Of a stretch of 64,000 nucleotides of DNA, positions 9,528 to 22,260 are shown in pieces. The translations under genes were made by a program, and so were the position numbers. The stretch spans positions 4,242,001-4,306,000 of the forward strand of contig JBAIAC010000059.1 of the NCBI GenBank assembly GCA_037349315.1. The letters are read 5' to 3'. How positions within the stretch are numbered: the stretch's first letter is position 1; every line of letters starts with the position of its first letter. The notes under the pieces are model-generated. The model searched no databases, was not told the origin of the DNA, and worked only from the letters and a program-made list of their open reading frames with translations. Source of the stretch: Chelydra serpentina. Taxonomy: Eukaryota; Chordata; Testudines; Chelydridae.

Positions 9528-10498
9528 AGGTTAAGAGATTCAAAGGCCAGAAGGGACCACTGTGATCATCTACTATCATTGCCTCTATAACACAGGCCCT
9601 AGAACTTCCCCAAAATAATTCCTAGAGCAGATCTTTTAGAAAAACATCCAGTCTTGATTTAAAATGGTCAGTGATGGAGAATCCACAACAACCCTTGGTA
9701 AATTGTTCCAATGGTGAATTATTCTCACCACTAACTATTTATACCTGAATTTCCAGATAGTATACATACTATTTCCAGTCTGAATTTGTCTAGCTTCAAC
9801 TTCTAGCTATTGGATCAGGTTATACATTTCTCGGCTAGATTGAAGATCCCATTATTAAATATTTGTTCCCCATGTAAATAGTTATAGGCTGTAATCAGGT
9901 CACCCCTTAACCTTCTCTTTATTAAGCTAAATAGATTGAGCTCCTTGAGTCTATCACTATAGGGCATGTTTTCTAATGATTGTCATTGCTCTTCTCAGAA
10001 CCCTCTCAAATTCATCAACATCCTTCTTGAATTATGGGCACTAGAACTGGATACAATATTCCAGCAGTTGCCACACCAGTGCCAAATACAGAGATAAAAT
10101 AACCCCTGTAGTTCTATTTGAGATTCTCCTGTTTATGCATTCCAGGAGAACAGTAGCTCTTTTGGCCACAATGTCACACTGGGGGCTCACGTTCAGCAAA
10201 TTATCCACCACGATTTCCAGACCTCTTTCAGAGTCACTGCTTCCCAGGATAGAGGCCCCCATCTTGTAAGTATGGCCTACATTCTTTTTCCCCATATGTA
10301 TACATTTACATTTAGCAGTATTAAAGCATGTATTATTTGCTGGTGCCCAGTTTACTAAGCGATCTAAGTTGTTCTATATCAACAACCCGTCCTCTTCATT
10401 ATTCACCCCCCTCCCAATTTTTGTGTCGTCTTAAAACTGTATTAGTGATTATTTTATGTTTTCTTCCAGATCATTAAGATGTGAAATAGCATAGGGTC
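9528..10498 (-). repeat. CR1 LINE 3' fragment
   Basis: Read on the minus strand this is the 3' end of CR1 ORF2 plus its tail. The tail lies at 9528-9600. Upstream are remnants of the RT C-terminal region, including an ILGSSDSERGLEIVVDNLLN segment (10140-10260) and LECINRRISNRTTGVILSLY. Many stops are present, so this is an old copy truncated at its 5' end. Confidence 0.85.
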
Positions 10499-13349
10499 AA
10501 AAACAAAACAAAACCCAAAACCACCCCATGTAGACAAATCCTCAGACAACCATTACATGCTTAAATTGATATTTGGAATCAAGCAATGATGATTGTGACA
10601 CTGTCCGTGCCTCTGTAGTCAAGCAGTTGACAGCATTTTTATTATTGAACCTCAGGTTTATACAATCCTAATATGAAAATGATAGTGGGTTATATATTAC
10701 TGCATCTGAGCACAAGGGCATGCTATGAAAAACCTGAGGTAAGAATGTCTTGACATTTGTGGGTTTAAATGAGATTTTTTAAGTTTATTTTTAAAAATGG
10801 CCTCTAACATTGGAGTACAATTTGGGCATACTTCAATTTTATCAGGCAAAAAATCAGCTAAATATCTACCCACTCTGCATACACAAATGAAACCCAATTT
10901 GTAGCCCTAAAAAACTACACATGCACAATTGGAACCTTGATTTTAGAGGCCAGGTTAATGGCTCCTTCAAAATTTGATTTTGCTCGTTACATTTACAATT
11001 TTATGGTAAATATTTTAATAGTTTTATAAGCAATATTTTCACATATGTTTAGAGGTTTTATGGAGTATCTCTGAGATACTCTTCAACATATATTCTTGGT
11101 ATCTCTGGTCTTTTTCAACAATCATGTGTCAACTTCTTTTCAAGTGACATTCATTTTGAGCCTTTCAGCTATTAGATCTGTCATAAGATGTCAGCTAACA
11201 ATATGGCCCTTTTGTCAGCTTATTAATCTAAGTCCAGAACTTTCCCCATATTTTACTGTCATCCACCTAATAAGATTTGTTTTAGGGATCTATCTGTCAT
11301 GTTGGTAATACTTCAACTTGTTACTTTAAAAAATGAGAAACAACTTACATGAAATGTGTGGATACATAGTTCTGACTCCTAGTAATCGCAACAAATCACT
11401 TAAAAAAAATCCTCCTGGTACAAACCACCTACGTTCCATCCAGCTCCTTCTGTTCTGCCTCCTCTCCCTGTCTGTTCCATAACTGTTTCCTTCTCCTGTG
11501 CAAATGAGCTGCCTCCTTTTTTGTGGAAATTACTCTTTTCCATGCTTCTTAGCTGTAAGTGACCATGACTGCATTTGACACCAAGCTGTATCACTTAAAT
11601 ATTACCATTACTACTTAATCCTAATGGCTTACTGTCTTTGATTTAAGCATTTGATTCTATTCCAAGGAGAATTTGCAAATTAGCCATTAATACTGTTTAA
11701 CAATCACTTCATAATGTTGTAGCTGTCCTCAGTGCATGAAGCACCATAACAGAACCAAAATGCTTAGTGGTCACTTGCTATTTAGCACTTTAATGATTTT
11801 GTTACTTGTGCCCAGTTTGTTGGGAAAGAGACATCATTTTACAACTAATTTTCTAATTCCCCTTGGAATAGAATCAAATGCATAAATCAAAATCCTTCAT
11901 GTGGTGTAAATTGGCATTGACTTCAGTGGAGCCACACTGATTTACTCCATCTGAGAATCTGACTCATTTGAATACAATGAGAACCATGTTCATGTATGTG
12001 AAAGCAGAATTTCTTCTCCCATAAACTCTGGTCTTGTTTTCACCACGAAAACAAGACTAACTCCACTGAAATTAAAGGTGTTAGTTATAGCAGTGTAAAA
12101 CCAGTGTGAGATCTAAATTAGAATTTAGCTGTACCAATTACATGGACTTGGCAGCATAGGATCCATAATAGTTTTTCAGGTCCCAGTGCTGCTTTATAAA
12201 CAAGTTGTCTAATATTTACTTTGTACTCTAGTATTGCATTGGAAACTCTGCATGTGCATCCAAGGACAGAATATGGTCTTGGAAGTGAAGAATTACAACC
12301 ACACCTCCTAATTTGATATTAAAAAGTTTGAAGTCTGCATATCAAACCAAGATTCTTTAGAAAGCTCTGATTTTTCTGTAACTGGGACCAGACTAGAAAC
12401 AGATTATCTGAGGCGCATGAAAGCTCATTTTTGTGAGTTAAAGCCTACCAATCTGTTAAAAACCCCAAAATATTATTTGTCTAATTGTCCTCTGGACTAA
12501 AATCCTCTCTTAGCTGTTTAGATCTTTGCTCAACAACAGATTGATGTCATTGAACAAGAACAAAGGAAAACACAAATTTTGATTTTTTAAAATGGATTTG
12601 TTTCAGCTATTCAAGGCCAATCAATAACTGCTGTTACAGAAAATAAAGGATTGCCTCTACTCGTTCTAACAGTAAGATGGGGGAAAATAGTATTAACAAT
12701 TTTAATTATAGGGGATTGGCAGCAACCTCCATATTTAGGCATTCCATGATAACACTAACACTTTCCATGATAGTAATTCTTCAGTCTTGTTTTGGAAGAA
12801 CGCTGGCACCTCAGTGATTTACAGTAGGAATTTAAAATTGGGCAGGGAGATTGTCTGAGGGTCACAGCTCCCTGTAAGTCTATTTAGATTTGACTAAATT
12901 GTGAGCTGTTGAAAATTATTATTTCTCAAGTGGGTCTTGCTCATTAAAGTTATTGACTTGTTGCTAAAACCCTTGGCATTCTGTTAGCGCCCCCTCTCCC
13001 AACCACCAGTACCTCTGGATGGGAAGAGACCAAATGTATCCCTTTTGGGAACCAGGAGGCCATGTATGTGAGACTCACTTCTTCTGCTGTGCTGACTGTT
13101 GTTAATAATTGTGCCTTTCCATCATCCTTTATGGCTGAGCAGGTCCTCTTGCGCCACTGAAAAGTTACAAAAACTGGGAATAGAACCCCATTCTCTACCA
13201 CTTTGTTACACTGCTTCTTGGGAAGAACAGGCCTAATCTAAATACTCAGCTATGCGCCCTTTAAAATGAAGCTCCTTTAGCCAGTGTGTTAGAGATCCTC
13301 TGCTAATGGCTGTCAAGAGCCTGTTCCTAGAACTGGCTATTCTAATGAA
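10499..13349. other. AT-rich noncoding stretch
   Basis: No exon-like open frame. It includes a piece with the dispersed TTGACTTCAGTGG motif (near 11925) and a cluster of AT-rich degenerate sequence. Probably intronic or intergenic. Confidence 0.5.
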
Positions 13350-13440
13350 TTGTTTAGCTCAAGTGGTAGAGGTCTGAGCTACCATGCTGAAAGTCCAGGA
13401 CTCAAATCCTGCAGACAATGGGGCAGAAGGTGGTATTACA
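13350..13440 (+). repeat. tRNA-derived SINE head or tRNA pseudogene
   Basis: An A-box-like TAGCTCAAGTGG (13355-13366) and a B-box-like GGACTCAAATCC (13398-13409) are spaced as in a tRNA gene. The B box departs from the consensus and no full cloverleaf closes, so this is a SINE head or pseudogene rather than a working tRNA. Confidence 0.5.
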
Positions 13441-14019
13441 GTTGCACATCATAGAATTTGTTGTTGTTTTTTAAAAACGTAGGAAATTGCATATAGAAAT
13501 ATACATTAAAATATATTACTCAGCTTGAAAAATCAAGCACTGAAAAGTTAGGAAATGACATAATTAAGATTGCTTGTGCAGCCTTAAATTGACCCCTTGT
13601 GCATATGTGTTGTGATAGTCTTTAATTACATGATTATACTATTTTTTTCCCCACAGGACCCCTGCTTCATTTGTTGCAGAATTTGGATTCTGCAGTGTTG
13701 TAGTGAATGAGGCAGGGATTGCAGGAAGAGAAACTATGGTCTCATAGTTTCATGCAATAGAACGCTTTCCTGGACAAGTGGATTTCATTCCTGGTTCCAC
13801 CATTGAGTTCTTATGTGATGCTGAGCAAGTCATTTAAACCAAAATGACTAACTAACTGTGTCTTCCTAATTTTCTCAGTGCCCAACTTCAGACACTGGGG
13901 GTTTGATATGCAGGAGTTCACAGCTGCAGCTAATTCAGTGGGCTCTGTGGATGTTCAATACCTCTGCAACTAAGGAAGCGTGGTCAGGAGGAATGAGTAC
14001 AGTGTTGGTCCTGTATTTG

Positions 14020-14075
14020 CAAAAAGAATGAGGAGTACTTGTGGCATAGACTAACACGGCTACCACTCTGAAACC
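14020..14075 (+). mobile_element. 56-bp internally deleted retroposon with 13-bp target duplication
   Basis: The flanks 14007-14019 and 14076-14088 are identical (GGTCCTGTATTTG). The insert between them starts with an A-rich segment and contains GGAGTACTTGTGGCA and then ACACGGCTACCACTCTGAAA. These are the two ends of a dispersed reptile retroposon joined without its middle. Confidence 0.75.
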
Positions 14076-14088
14076 GGTCCTGTATTTG

Positions 14089-14240
14089 AATCCTGTCGCT
14101 TTGGGCAAGACATTTTCCCTTTCTGTTTCAGTTTTTCCATCTATAAAATGGGGTCATAACACTTACTCATTGTAAATATTAGTTAATCTCCGTGTATACT
14201 GAGCATAGAACATATAAAGTGCTATATAATGTTATGTACT
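14089..14240 (+). repeat. MIR-like SINE fragment (weak)
   Basis: Carries the MIR-type series TTTGGGCAAGACATTT, CAGTTTTTCCATCTATAAAATGG and ATAAAGTGCTATATAAT in the right order but diverged. It is the flank into which the 56-bp retroposon was inserted. Confidence 0.45.
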
Positions 14241-14754
14241 CTGAAAAATCGGGCCAGCAAAGGCTCACGTTCAGTATCCAAAATTAATGGAGACTTTTGC
14301 AAATTTTGGCCTTAATTTTCTTGTGCCTTAGCTCCCTGTCTGTGAAAACTCTCCTTTTCTCACACAGGTGTGTGAAGACAAATTCATTAACATATGTTAG
14401 TCTCAGATACTAGTGATGAGCACAATACAAAAACTCATTAATAAATACTAATAGTGTGCAGTAAATAGGGGTCACACATTGAATAAGGATGATAAAAAAG
14501 AAATTGAACAGCTGCCTCGTTCCCTGATTATTGTCCATCCTGTGCACTGAATGTGCCACGGGATCTGGGGAAAAATAGTGCGTGATCGTGTAATTAAAGA
14601 TTGTATTATAATGCATATGCCAAGGGTCTATTTCCTAACTTTAGAGGGTTTAACTTTGCAATAGCATTTTAATATAGTTTCTTAAAAATGTGATATATTA
14701 AATAATATTGAGCAAAACACCTGTATATGTAAGTGTCTGAACACATGAAAGGGA

Positions 14755-14995
14755 GAAAGCACTGTGTAGTTGCTCAAGCACAAGGCTGTGAATCAAGAGT
14801 TCTGACTTCTGTTCTCAACTCTGCTACTGTCTTGCCGTGTGTCCTTGGGCAAGTCATTTATCTTATGTGTCTCAGTTTCCTTCCCCATCTTTAAAAAAGG
14901 GATAATAATAGTATGTTACCTTCTGGGGTTTTTGGTAGGATAACTTATATTTGAAAAACTTCCAGATCATCAGATGAGAGGTACAATAGAAATAT
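14755..14995 (+). repeat. MIR-like SINE
   Basis: The order of blocks matches the MIR family: a tRNA-like 5' part with GTTCTCAACTCTGC, then the core TGTCCTTGGGCAAGTCATTT, CTCAGTTTCCTTCCCCATC, GGGATAATAATAGTA and a GGGGTTTTTGGTAGGATAA end. It is an old tRNA-derived SINE shared by amniotes. Confidence 0.75.
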
Positions 14996-15386
14996 AATAT
15001 ACTTTAGGTCTGTGCGTAGAAAAAGCATCTTTCTTGAAGGGAATTAATGACCGGGGTGAGATGGGTGTAAGAAGGGGGAGTATTTAAAACAATTGGCAGG
15101 ATATCAAGAGTGGATATGAATCAGATTTCCTGTGCAGTGTATATTTTTAACCTTTACTCCTTTATGCCATGATCTTTCCCTTTGTCAGAATGTTTTAAAG
15201 CCTAGTGAAACCTTGGCAATGCTGGCTCAAGATCGCTCACATTGGCTTCTGTTTTGATTAAGCTTTGCACAGTCATTACAAACCTTTTAATGCCTGTGGC
15301 CTACTCCTCGGGTTCATAATCTTTTTCACATTGTGGAACACTTCTTAGGATTCAGATTCTTTCACAGGCTGCCTTCCTTCTCATAG

Positions 15387-15782
15387 ATGGTTCTCAACCA
15401 GGCATACGTATACCCCTGGGGGTACTTAGAGGTCTTCCAGGGGGTACATCAACTCATCTAGACATTTGCCTAGTTTTACAACAGGCTACATAAAAAGCAC
15501 TAGCGAAGTCAGTACAAACTAAAATTTCATACAATGACTTGTTTATACTGCTCTGTATACTATACACTGAAATGTCAGTACAATATTTCTATTCCAATTG
15601 GTTTATAATTATATGGCAAAAATGAGAAAGTAAGCAATTTTTCAATAATAGTGTGCTGTGACACTTTTGTATTTTTATCTCTAATTTTGTAAGTAAGTAG
15701 TTTTTAAGTGAGGTGAAATTTGGGCAAGACAAATCAGACTCCTACAAGGGGTACAGTAGTCTGGAAAGGTTGAGAACCACTG
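15387..15782 (+). mobile_element. hAT-like MITE, TTCTCAACC termini
   Basis: The left end carries GGTTCTCAACC and the right end GGTTGAGAACCACTG, so the termini are inverted. A TCATAG repeat flanks the element (15381-15386 and 15783-15788). The interior shares long blocks in inverse orientation with 61035-61404. Confidence 0.75.
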
Positions 15783-15788
15783 TCATAG

Positions 15789-16855
15789 ACTACAGTAGAT
15801 TCTGGACTAAATACAATGGGCCAAATCCCTAAATCATTAACTGGGTCACACTCAAGTAAAATCTTTCTTAACATCTGTGGGACTATGGCCTGAATAAGGA
15901 TTAAGTAAAGACTCCAGGACTTGGCACTTGAGAAAATAGCTTGGCTGAAATTAGTGTCTCATTATCTATCGTATCATGGCCCAGAGTGTGTTCCCAAAAT
16001 CCATATGGAATAAGGTCTCAAATGCCTCCATGACATCCCACAGTCAATGTGCAGATAGGGCAGGCTTGGACATGGGGAGTGATTGGCCTCATATTTGGTG
16101 GAGATGCTCATTGTTCCCTCATTGGTCCCACAGAGATGCTTTTCCTTCCCTTATGTGCTTTTCCCATGGAACTCCATCTGTGATAGGGACCCCTTCCCCC
16201 TTTAAAGGTAGATATAGCTGCAATGCCATCTCCCCAGAAAGGTAGCTGTATGATGCAGTGATGAAGGGGAGCTTTGGTCATCTCATTAATGAAATGTGGA
16301 CCATTTCAGGACTGTTTGGAAAAGTGAAACTTGCGAGTCACTGCACTCCCACCCCTGCCTAAGTAAAGAATATAAACATCCACATTCCCCTTTGTTCTGA
16401 TATCTAGACAGCATTGTAAAAAAATGCATCCCTACTTCTTAACTATCCTAATGGATTTTCTACTTGGTAATTACTACTGTTTTTTAGTTCAGTGTGCAAT
16501 AGACAAATGCAGTGACATCATGATAGGAACAGTTAAGTCTGTGTTATCTGGGTTAGTTTGTCCTTGAGTTTCTCAGAATTTTAAGGCGAGAAAATGCAAA
16601 ACATTGCCAACGCATCTTTGTGGCTTCACAGAGAAACGTGTTGGGCTTTCACAGATGCACAATAATCAATCACGTTGCCCAAATGGTGCCTTCCCCCCAC
16701 CTCCTAGAAAAGCACAGTTTTCATCGACAAAATATTTAATATTTCCTGGCATTCCTGAGACAAAATAAATTGTAGGTAGTTTTTTATCCATTTTATTTTG
16801 CCAAGTCATCTTGCACACACCAGAACAATACCAGGCAGTTTAGTGTGGTATAGAG
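15789..16855. other. no gene seen
   Basis: Unique-looking sequence without a recognisable domain or splice-bounded open frame. Confidence 0.45.
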
Positions 16856-17225
16856 CAGGTGTTCTCAAACTTCGTTGCACCGTGACCCCCTTTTGACAAA
16901 AAAAATTACTACACGACCCCAGGAGCGGGACCAAAGCCTGAGCCCACCGGAGCCTCACCGCCTCAGGCTCGGGAGGCCAAAATCCAAGTCCCACCACCCT
17001 GGCAGGGAGGGCCAAAGCCAAAGCCTGAGCCACATCGCTCTGGATGGGGGGGTTCCAAAGCCCCAGGGCTTCAGCCCTAGGAGGGGGGCCTGTAACCTGA
17101 GCCCCACCATCCAGACCTGAAGCCGTTGGGCTTTGGCTCTGGGCAGTGGGGCTCAGGCTTTGGTCCCGGACCCAGCATGTCTAACACCAGCTTTGGGGTC
17201 CCGACCCACAGTTTGAGAACCCCTG
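16856..17225 (+). mobile_element. hAT-like MITE with perfect 8-bp target duplication
   Basis: Flanked by GTATAGAG on both sides (16848-16855, 17226-17233). The ends are inverted: CAGGTGTTCTCAAAC at the left and GTTTGAGAACCCCTG at the right. The interior is GC-rich and CpG-containing in an AT-rich setting. An 8-bp duplication and CAG...CTG ends are hAT-superfamily marks. Confidence 0.88.
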
Positions 17226-17233
17226 GTATAGAG

Positions 17234-18780
17234 AATAGCCCATAGCCATTTATTATGCTTGATTAGTTTAGGGGAAGGATCCATGCATTTTGACTCATTG
17301 TAGTTTTTCACTTGTAACAAGTTCTTTTTTCCCCCTGTCTGTTGTATTTCCTAGTTCATCTGAGGGGTTTGCTTAGAGGTGTTTGTCCCAAGGTGTAACA
17401 ATCTGTAAAATGTCTGTGAATGCACTTATACTGGTATGTGCAGGAAATATTATGTTTTTAAAAGTTGAATGATAAAAATGACTGTTTTTATTTGAGAGAA
17501 AATGTGGTCAAGGTACATTTTATCATCTTGCACTGTGACCTTTCACGTCTACATCACATCCATCTTTAGGGACATCCGTGAGAATGACTGGTAAACTGTG
17601 TGCAGAAAGGTTTGTGCTCGATTGGGGCGCAGTTGTGCTGGGAGCTGTACAGACCTAGACAGTCACTGCTCTGAAGAACATACAATTTAAAAGACACAAA
17701 CACAGACAAAGTGTCTGGGTGGGGGGCTATAAAACACAAGCTAGTGATTAAGGTGCTGATTGGCACAGATTTGTTAATTGTATGTTTGTAATTATGGGCC
17801 ATTTCTCACTGAAGTCAATGGAGAGCCACCCAGGGACTTAAATGGTCTTTGGATCAGACCCTATGTGAATAACTGTACTCATGAGAGTGACCCCATTTAC
17901 TTTGATGGGACTATTCATGTGGGTAAAGTAACTCACCTGTGTAAATGCTTACAGGTTCCGTCCATAAACTTGTATTGACTTCAGTGAGAGCAGGATTGGG
18001 TCTCCATGATCTTTCCTAATTCCATGAAATCATCAATTATGTTATTTTAGCATCTTAATTCTGTATGGCTTCTCAGCCTTCTGTATAGTTAGTAGTAGTA
18101 TTTATATTATCAATAATAAAATTGTTTGTTTAATGTGTATTTTACTGTAGTTTAACCACTTACACGAATTAAAAACCAAAATGATAAATATTCTCTGATT
18201 GGTAAAAGTACATTTTTGTACCACATGACTGAACATGGCTTATAAGGGAAATCTCTCTCACAAAATGTTTAATAATAACCCACTAAATCTACTAGTAAAT
18301 TTAATCAAGGCAAGAAGATTAATTGGCCCATGAGGACTGATTTTTTTTTCTCATTAGCTTCCTTTTGGCAAACGTGCACAACTGAATACACAAGGGGCCT
18401 GGCTTCTAATCAAGAGCTGATGGAGAAGCAGTAACTCCATTCTGCAAATATCCATGTCAAGGTTACAGCTGTACTGCTAGTGTCCAGTAAATAACACCTG
18501 CTGTGTCTTCTGCTGGTAGCAGGCAGTCACTGGTGTAATAGTGATGGTCTCTGAAGACTGCTCAAGGAAATGGATCTGTATGGTCAGAACAGATACTACA
18601 TTTCAACCACTCACATCATGCAGGGTTTGTTTTTATTAATAGCTACATTTTCTGTTCCATTGAGGACTGTGGGTTGTATATTTGAGATGTGAGGGTTTGG
18701 AGAGCAAGTGTTAATTTTATTAGTTTGACATTATTTTTCTCTTCTTCTTTTTTTTTTTTTTCCTTTTTTAAAACCTAGTC
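17234..18780. other. noncoding, with one dispersed ancient repeat
   Basis: The part at 17795-18010 carries paired motifs (GAAGTCAATGGAG, TTGACTTCAGTGAGAGCAGG) seen at several other places in the window, so it is probably an old dispersed repeat. The rest shows no gene. Confidence 0.4.
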
Positions 18781-18789
18781 CTCACTCCC

Positions 18790-19265
18790 CACCCCCGCCC
18801 CAGTCTCGGTAACTTCACTACATCAGCAGCTATGACGATGCTCACTGCTTGTGAAGGGCTGGGTCTCTTCTATAGACGTCTCTACAGTGCATCTCTGTCA
18901 GAGTCAATCAGTAGCTTTTGATGCTTAATCATATAAGGTCAATCGCAGCCCTTCACTTAGGACTGGGTGTACGGGTTTCCGCTTCACTTTTACTATCCGC
19001 CTGAGAGAGAATCAATCTGATGAGGAAATATGTTCATCTGTGATTTTACAGTTGACCTATGATACAGGCATGTGCCTGCTAATTTTCCTGGGCTCCGCTC
19101 ATCCAAATTTCAGACTTGATGTGGGAAAACTACAGGCAGCTCCTGTGTAAAGAATGTCTAGAATAATTAGTTGTAATTATTTTACAGTACCCTTGTATTA
19201 AGAAGGGCCTCACAATTATCCATTTAATTAAAATATCAAGGAGAATTTGAAGTCATGAATATTCT
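18790..19265. other. candidate constrained noncoding element
   Basis: Non-repetitive, balanced composition with retained CpGs (GACGATG, AGACGTC, AATCGCAG, TTCCGCTTC) and several homeobox-like ATTA/TAAT cores. It is set in otherwise decayed AT-rich DNA. No open frame is long enough to be an exon. Conservation is a guess from texture only. Confidence 0.3.
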
Positions 19266-21684
19266 TTCTCCCCACCCCCCAAATCCCTAGATTTAAACCT
19301 GCAAACATTCACATGTCAGAGTGCAGCCAATCATTGGGTGTACTGAATTGTGCTTGATGAAACCTGATGAGAGAGGAGAAAGGTGACTGAAGCCTATTTG
19401 TGAAGGCTGGTTTGCCCTTGGTGCAACTTAGAGCAGCATCAGGACTGCTGTTATTTGAATGTGGCTACAGCAGCTCCCAAGAGGTTGTTCTGATTGCAGC
19501 AGTGCTCCTGTCATGCCCCTTTCACTGTTGATTAGGATTTGGTATTTTTGATTGTGTTAGTTGTTGGTTCATTCTAGGCAGTATAAAAAGGAAAACATAT
19601 AGGAAACTTTCAATTTAAAGGGATGTTGAAATAGAAAGAGACGTGATGGAGAAACATGCTTCGAACTGTCTTTGCTTTGCGTTCTTGTTTCATTTAGATT
19701 AACAGATAAATAATTCCAGCAGCTGGCAATGTAAAGCACACTATTTGACACACTTTTGGGTAGTTCCAGGCTGCTCCTTGCTCAAATAGATCCCGGGTTC
19801 TCCTCACACTTGCTTATCACAAATACTGTACATTCAAACCATACGCATGAGGAGTTAAAACTCAGAAGAAAGACCAAAAAAAGTTTTAATCTTTTATGTT
19901 TTGGAATGTTCATGATTGGGGGTCTGATGGGTCTGATGAGTGTTGTACTTTTTGAGGTTGTCAGTATTGTTTCAACTCAAACATTCTTATAAAAGATGGG
20001 GAGGGCAACTTAATAAAAGTGCAAGTGAAGCATATGAAAACTCAGCGTTTTGATCACGTTTGATTATACCAGATCCAGCTTTGTGCAGCAGTCTGGTTGA
20101 TCAAGCTTTCTGCTACATGCACATGTTATTTCCATCCACTTGTTATAGAGAAATCAGGAGAGTGAAAGGCTTGCTTGACTTTCTGAAGTGACTGATTTGC
20201 TAAGTAAGGGCAGTAAGAGACTGAATGGTGGATGCTACCTACTGACTGGCAAGTAAAGCTCTGGATAGCAATTTTAGCCAAGCATTCACTGTTTTCACTG
20301 ATGAGGGCTTTACTTTCCCTTTGCAAACATTAGTATGTGGGTAGAACTGCTAAGCGGGACATTGGAGTTCATGTACTGTAAATCCCAGCAAGGTGTGACG
20401 CTGTTTCACAAAGGGATCCCTTATCTTTATGCTCGTTGGAATGGAACACACCAAAACCCCAACACCACCTCATAGACATTTAACCTGATTTCCAAAAGGC
20501 TATATGAGGATGCATTTTTGGTTTACAACATGAATACATTCAAGATAATCTGGATTTTTATCCTCTGTATTGCTTACAGTGATGTGCACGGCCCTATGTG
20601 ACCTGTAGAAATAAATACTGTGCCTTATCCTTGACTTGTCCGTCTAAAGGCACTACAGGGGTCCAATATAGTATGAAGTAATACAGAGCACATAATGTGG
20701 GGTGCAACCTTTAGAGGTGGACTATTTCCTGGAACAACTATTTTGAGAAATATTTGAAGGAGGGCACTTAGGGCCCAACCCAAAGCCCACCAGAGGCAAT
20801 GGAAATTAGATCTGACGCTTAGCAGACAATAATTGGTAAGCTGCCCCAAAGGTGTGGGGATGGCATGAAAAGGGAATGAAGTTGTGCAGTCTAGAGAGCA
20901 GGAGGGAGCCTAGTGATAAGGATAGAGATTTAGACAGGGGTTATTCACGTGAAAATGAGTATAAGTACCTTGAACTTGGTGCCAAGGAAATCTGAAGCCA
21001 CTGTAGGCATTTGAGTAAATGTTGGAGGATAGCAGGTAGGGGTAGTTGATCTTGGCACCACAGAGCTATATCTTTAGCTTGTGAAAATAGTTGTAGCACC
21101 ATCAACTTGAGTGGAGCTGTGTTGTTTTACACCAATTGGGGACCTGGCCCCCAGACTTTTAAAGGGCATTTGATAGCCTGCACTTGGAGTTACTGGCATG
21201 GCATTTCAGACTAGAGAAATACCCGGTTCACAGTAGAAATTTGTTATGCAGTGTGAGCTATTCAGAGAGAGAGAGAAATGTGTGTGAAATGGAAGTTGTG
21301 AGGGAGTAAGCTGCTTGCTGTGTGTGGAAACTGATTGATTAATGAGAGCAGGTGTAGATGAAAAGAATACTAAAATGTTTTGTCTCTAGAGCCATGCAAA
21401 TTGCTTGACCTTGATTTCATTGATGACATACTATTGATTTTAACACCAACAGAAAATTTTCAGCAGAGAATAGATGAATAAAATCATGCCAAGAAAACCA
21501 ACACAACAAATGTTATCTTTGTATTAGTAGTAAGCATGAAAGTAGCGGGCAGGGGAGAGGGGGCGAAATTATCTATCAGGTGCCAACTCACATGTGAAAA
21601 GAAACCCTAATAGGACAAAGTTGGATGAAGGGAGGGAGAGAGAACTAGTGTAGTGGACCCCAATCATCCAGCATATCCCACGGC
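19266..21684. other. no gene seen
   Basis: AT-rich sequence with short open frames only. Weak traces of the dispersed TGAGTGGAGC/TTTTACACCA repeat occur near 21110-21160. Confidence 0.45.
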
Positions 21685-22260
21685 CTAGGCTCCTGCGGGC
21701 AGTAAGCTGACCAAAAGTATCAGTCTTTCACTATGAGGCATGTTTTCCCATCCTTTAATCATTCTCATGGCTTTTTGAACCCTCTCCTGTTTATCAACAT
21801 CCTTCTTGAACTGGACACAATATTCCAACAGCAGTCGAAATACAGAGGTAGAACATCCTCTCTGCTCCTGCTCGAGATTGCCTGTGTATGCATCCAAGGA
21901 TCACATTATCTGTTTTGGCCACAGAGTCACACTGGAAGCTCATGTTCAACTGATTATCCACTGTGACCCCCGAATCCTTTTCAGAGTCACTGCTTTCGAG
22001 GTTGCAGTTCCCCACCACGTAAGTATTGCTGACATTCTTAGTTTCTAGCTGTATAACTTTACATTTGGCCATTTGAAATTTATATTGTTTTCTTGCATCC
22101 AGTTTACCAAGTGATCCAGATTGCTCTGTGTCAGTGACCTGTTGTCTTCATTGTTTACAAAGAAGACTTTATGTCATTTGCAAACTTCATCAGCATTCCA
22201 GTGCATTATTATTTAATCCAGCCCAGGACTCCATGTCATAACAATGAGCAACACAAGCTG
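21685..22260 (-). repeat. CR1 LINE 3' fragment
   Basis: On the minus strand it reads the CR1 ORF2 C-terminal region in broken frames: VQKAMRMIKGWENMPHSERL (start of the terminal block), LESSDSEKDSGVTVDNQLN and CDSVAKTDNVILGCIHRQ. The fragment parallels the one at 9528-10498 and has frameshifts. Confidence 0.85.
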
